This document shows, one piece after another, positions 32,176 to 32,326 of a stretch of DNA of 32,326 nucleotides. The number at the start of each line of letters is the position of its first letter. The first letter of the stretch is position 1. The notes under the pieces were generated by a model that ran no database searches, was not told where the DNA came from, and saw nothing but the letters and a program-made list of their open reading frames with translations. The position numbers were made by a program, and so were the translations under genes. Where the stretch lies: positions 1-32,326 of IMG/VR virus record IMGVR_UViG_3300028840_003343; one strand, given 5' to 3'. The DNA comes from a virus.

Positions 32176-32325
32176 TTATCCTATCACCATCACCGAAATA
32201 ATGGAAACTGTTGAGCAACTCTCCTTGCGAACGAGTCTTGAGCCTCCCTTGACCAGACCTTGTACGCCGGCACCAGCCATGGTCGTGGAGAGATTCCTTT
32301 GTGATTTAGCACCGAGGTCGAATCC
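32176..32325 (-). CDS. C-terminal part of an unknown gene (5' end outside window)
   Basis: One frame is open from the right window edge to a TAA at 32176-32178, ending three bases before the next ATG. The 49 residues include NLSTTMAGAGVQGLVKGGSR and end in STVSIISVMVIG. The tight junction with the next gene supports it as coding. It is too short to name; by gene order it should be a neck or head-tail joining protein. Confidence 0.5.
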   Translation of the reverse strand, partial: GFDLGAKSQRNLSTTMAGAGVQGLVKGGSRLVRKESCSTVSIISVMVIG

Positions 32326-32326
32326 T

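Noticed and set aside
1-32326. CRISPR arrays, tRNA genes, insertion sequences, attachment sites
   Set aside because: No spaced direct-repeat array, cloverleaf, transposase or terminal inverted-repeat signature was seen on either strand; a fine-scale search could not be run.

Overview
The window is part of the genome of a contractile-tailed bacteriophage (myovirus-type Caudoviricetes) or a prophage of that kind. Every well-supported gene lies on the minus strand, so transcription runs from right to left. Genes are packed tightly, with ATGA/TAATG/GTGA overlaps and good Shine-Dalgarno sequences. The host cannot be read from the sequence. No tRNA, CRISPR array, insertion sequence, integrase, capsid or lysis gene was seen.

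Right part (32326 to about 7939): the tail module in the usual order. It begins with the C-terminus of an unknown gene and an IPT/TIG-containing protein beside the sheath (tail terminator or neck candidate). A small Cys/Lys-rich protein, the tail sheath and the tail tube follow. Next is a tail assembly chaperone with a very clear programmed -1 frameshift signal (C CCT TTC, 7-nt spacer, bulged stem-loop), which adds an 86-residue extension missing from a simple ORF call. Then come the tape measure, a tube-initiator/hub protein, a LysM baseplate protein, a gpD/gp27-like hub, a gpV/gp5-like spike, a helical protein, gp25-like and gpJ-like wedge proteins, six genes of mostly jelly-roll or Ig-like tip proteins, a gpI-like protein and a long fibre ending in a probable beta-propeller. 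One small domain ending in a GGTA motif recurs in the sheath, the gpI-like protein and the LamG protein.

Left part (about 7732 to 1351): short operons of non-structural genes driven by three near-identical promoters (A-rich upstream stretch, TTGCAA, 16-bp spacer, TAGGTT or TATTAT) that I find only here. The central operon encodes a MoxR/RavA-type AAA+ ATPase and a ViaA-type von Willebrand factor A protein with three small unknown partners. A neighbouring operon encodes a coiled-coil protein and a zinc-ribbon protein. Upstream of the leftmost of these promoters lies a perfect 46-bp nested palindrome made of four GTGAAAC half-sites. Its core is the 14-bp heart of a ParB parS site. A related everted pair overlaps the promoter of a small XRE-family regulator.

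Left edge: a 104-nt inverted-repeat structure precedes a partial PD-(D/E)XK-like nuclease gene with Cas4/AddB-like cysteines and an extra zinc knuckle. The most unusual items are the frameshift cassette, the three-copy promoter family, the parS-like nested palindrome and the phage-borne RavA/ViaA cluster.
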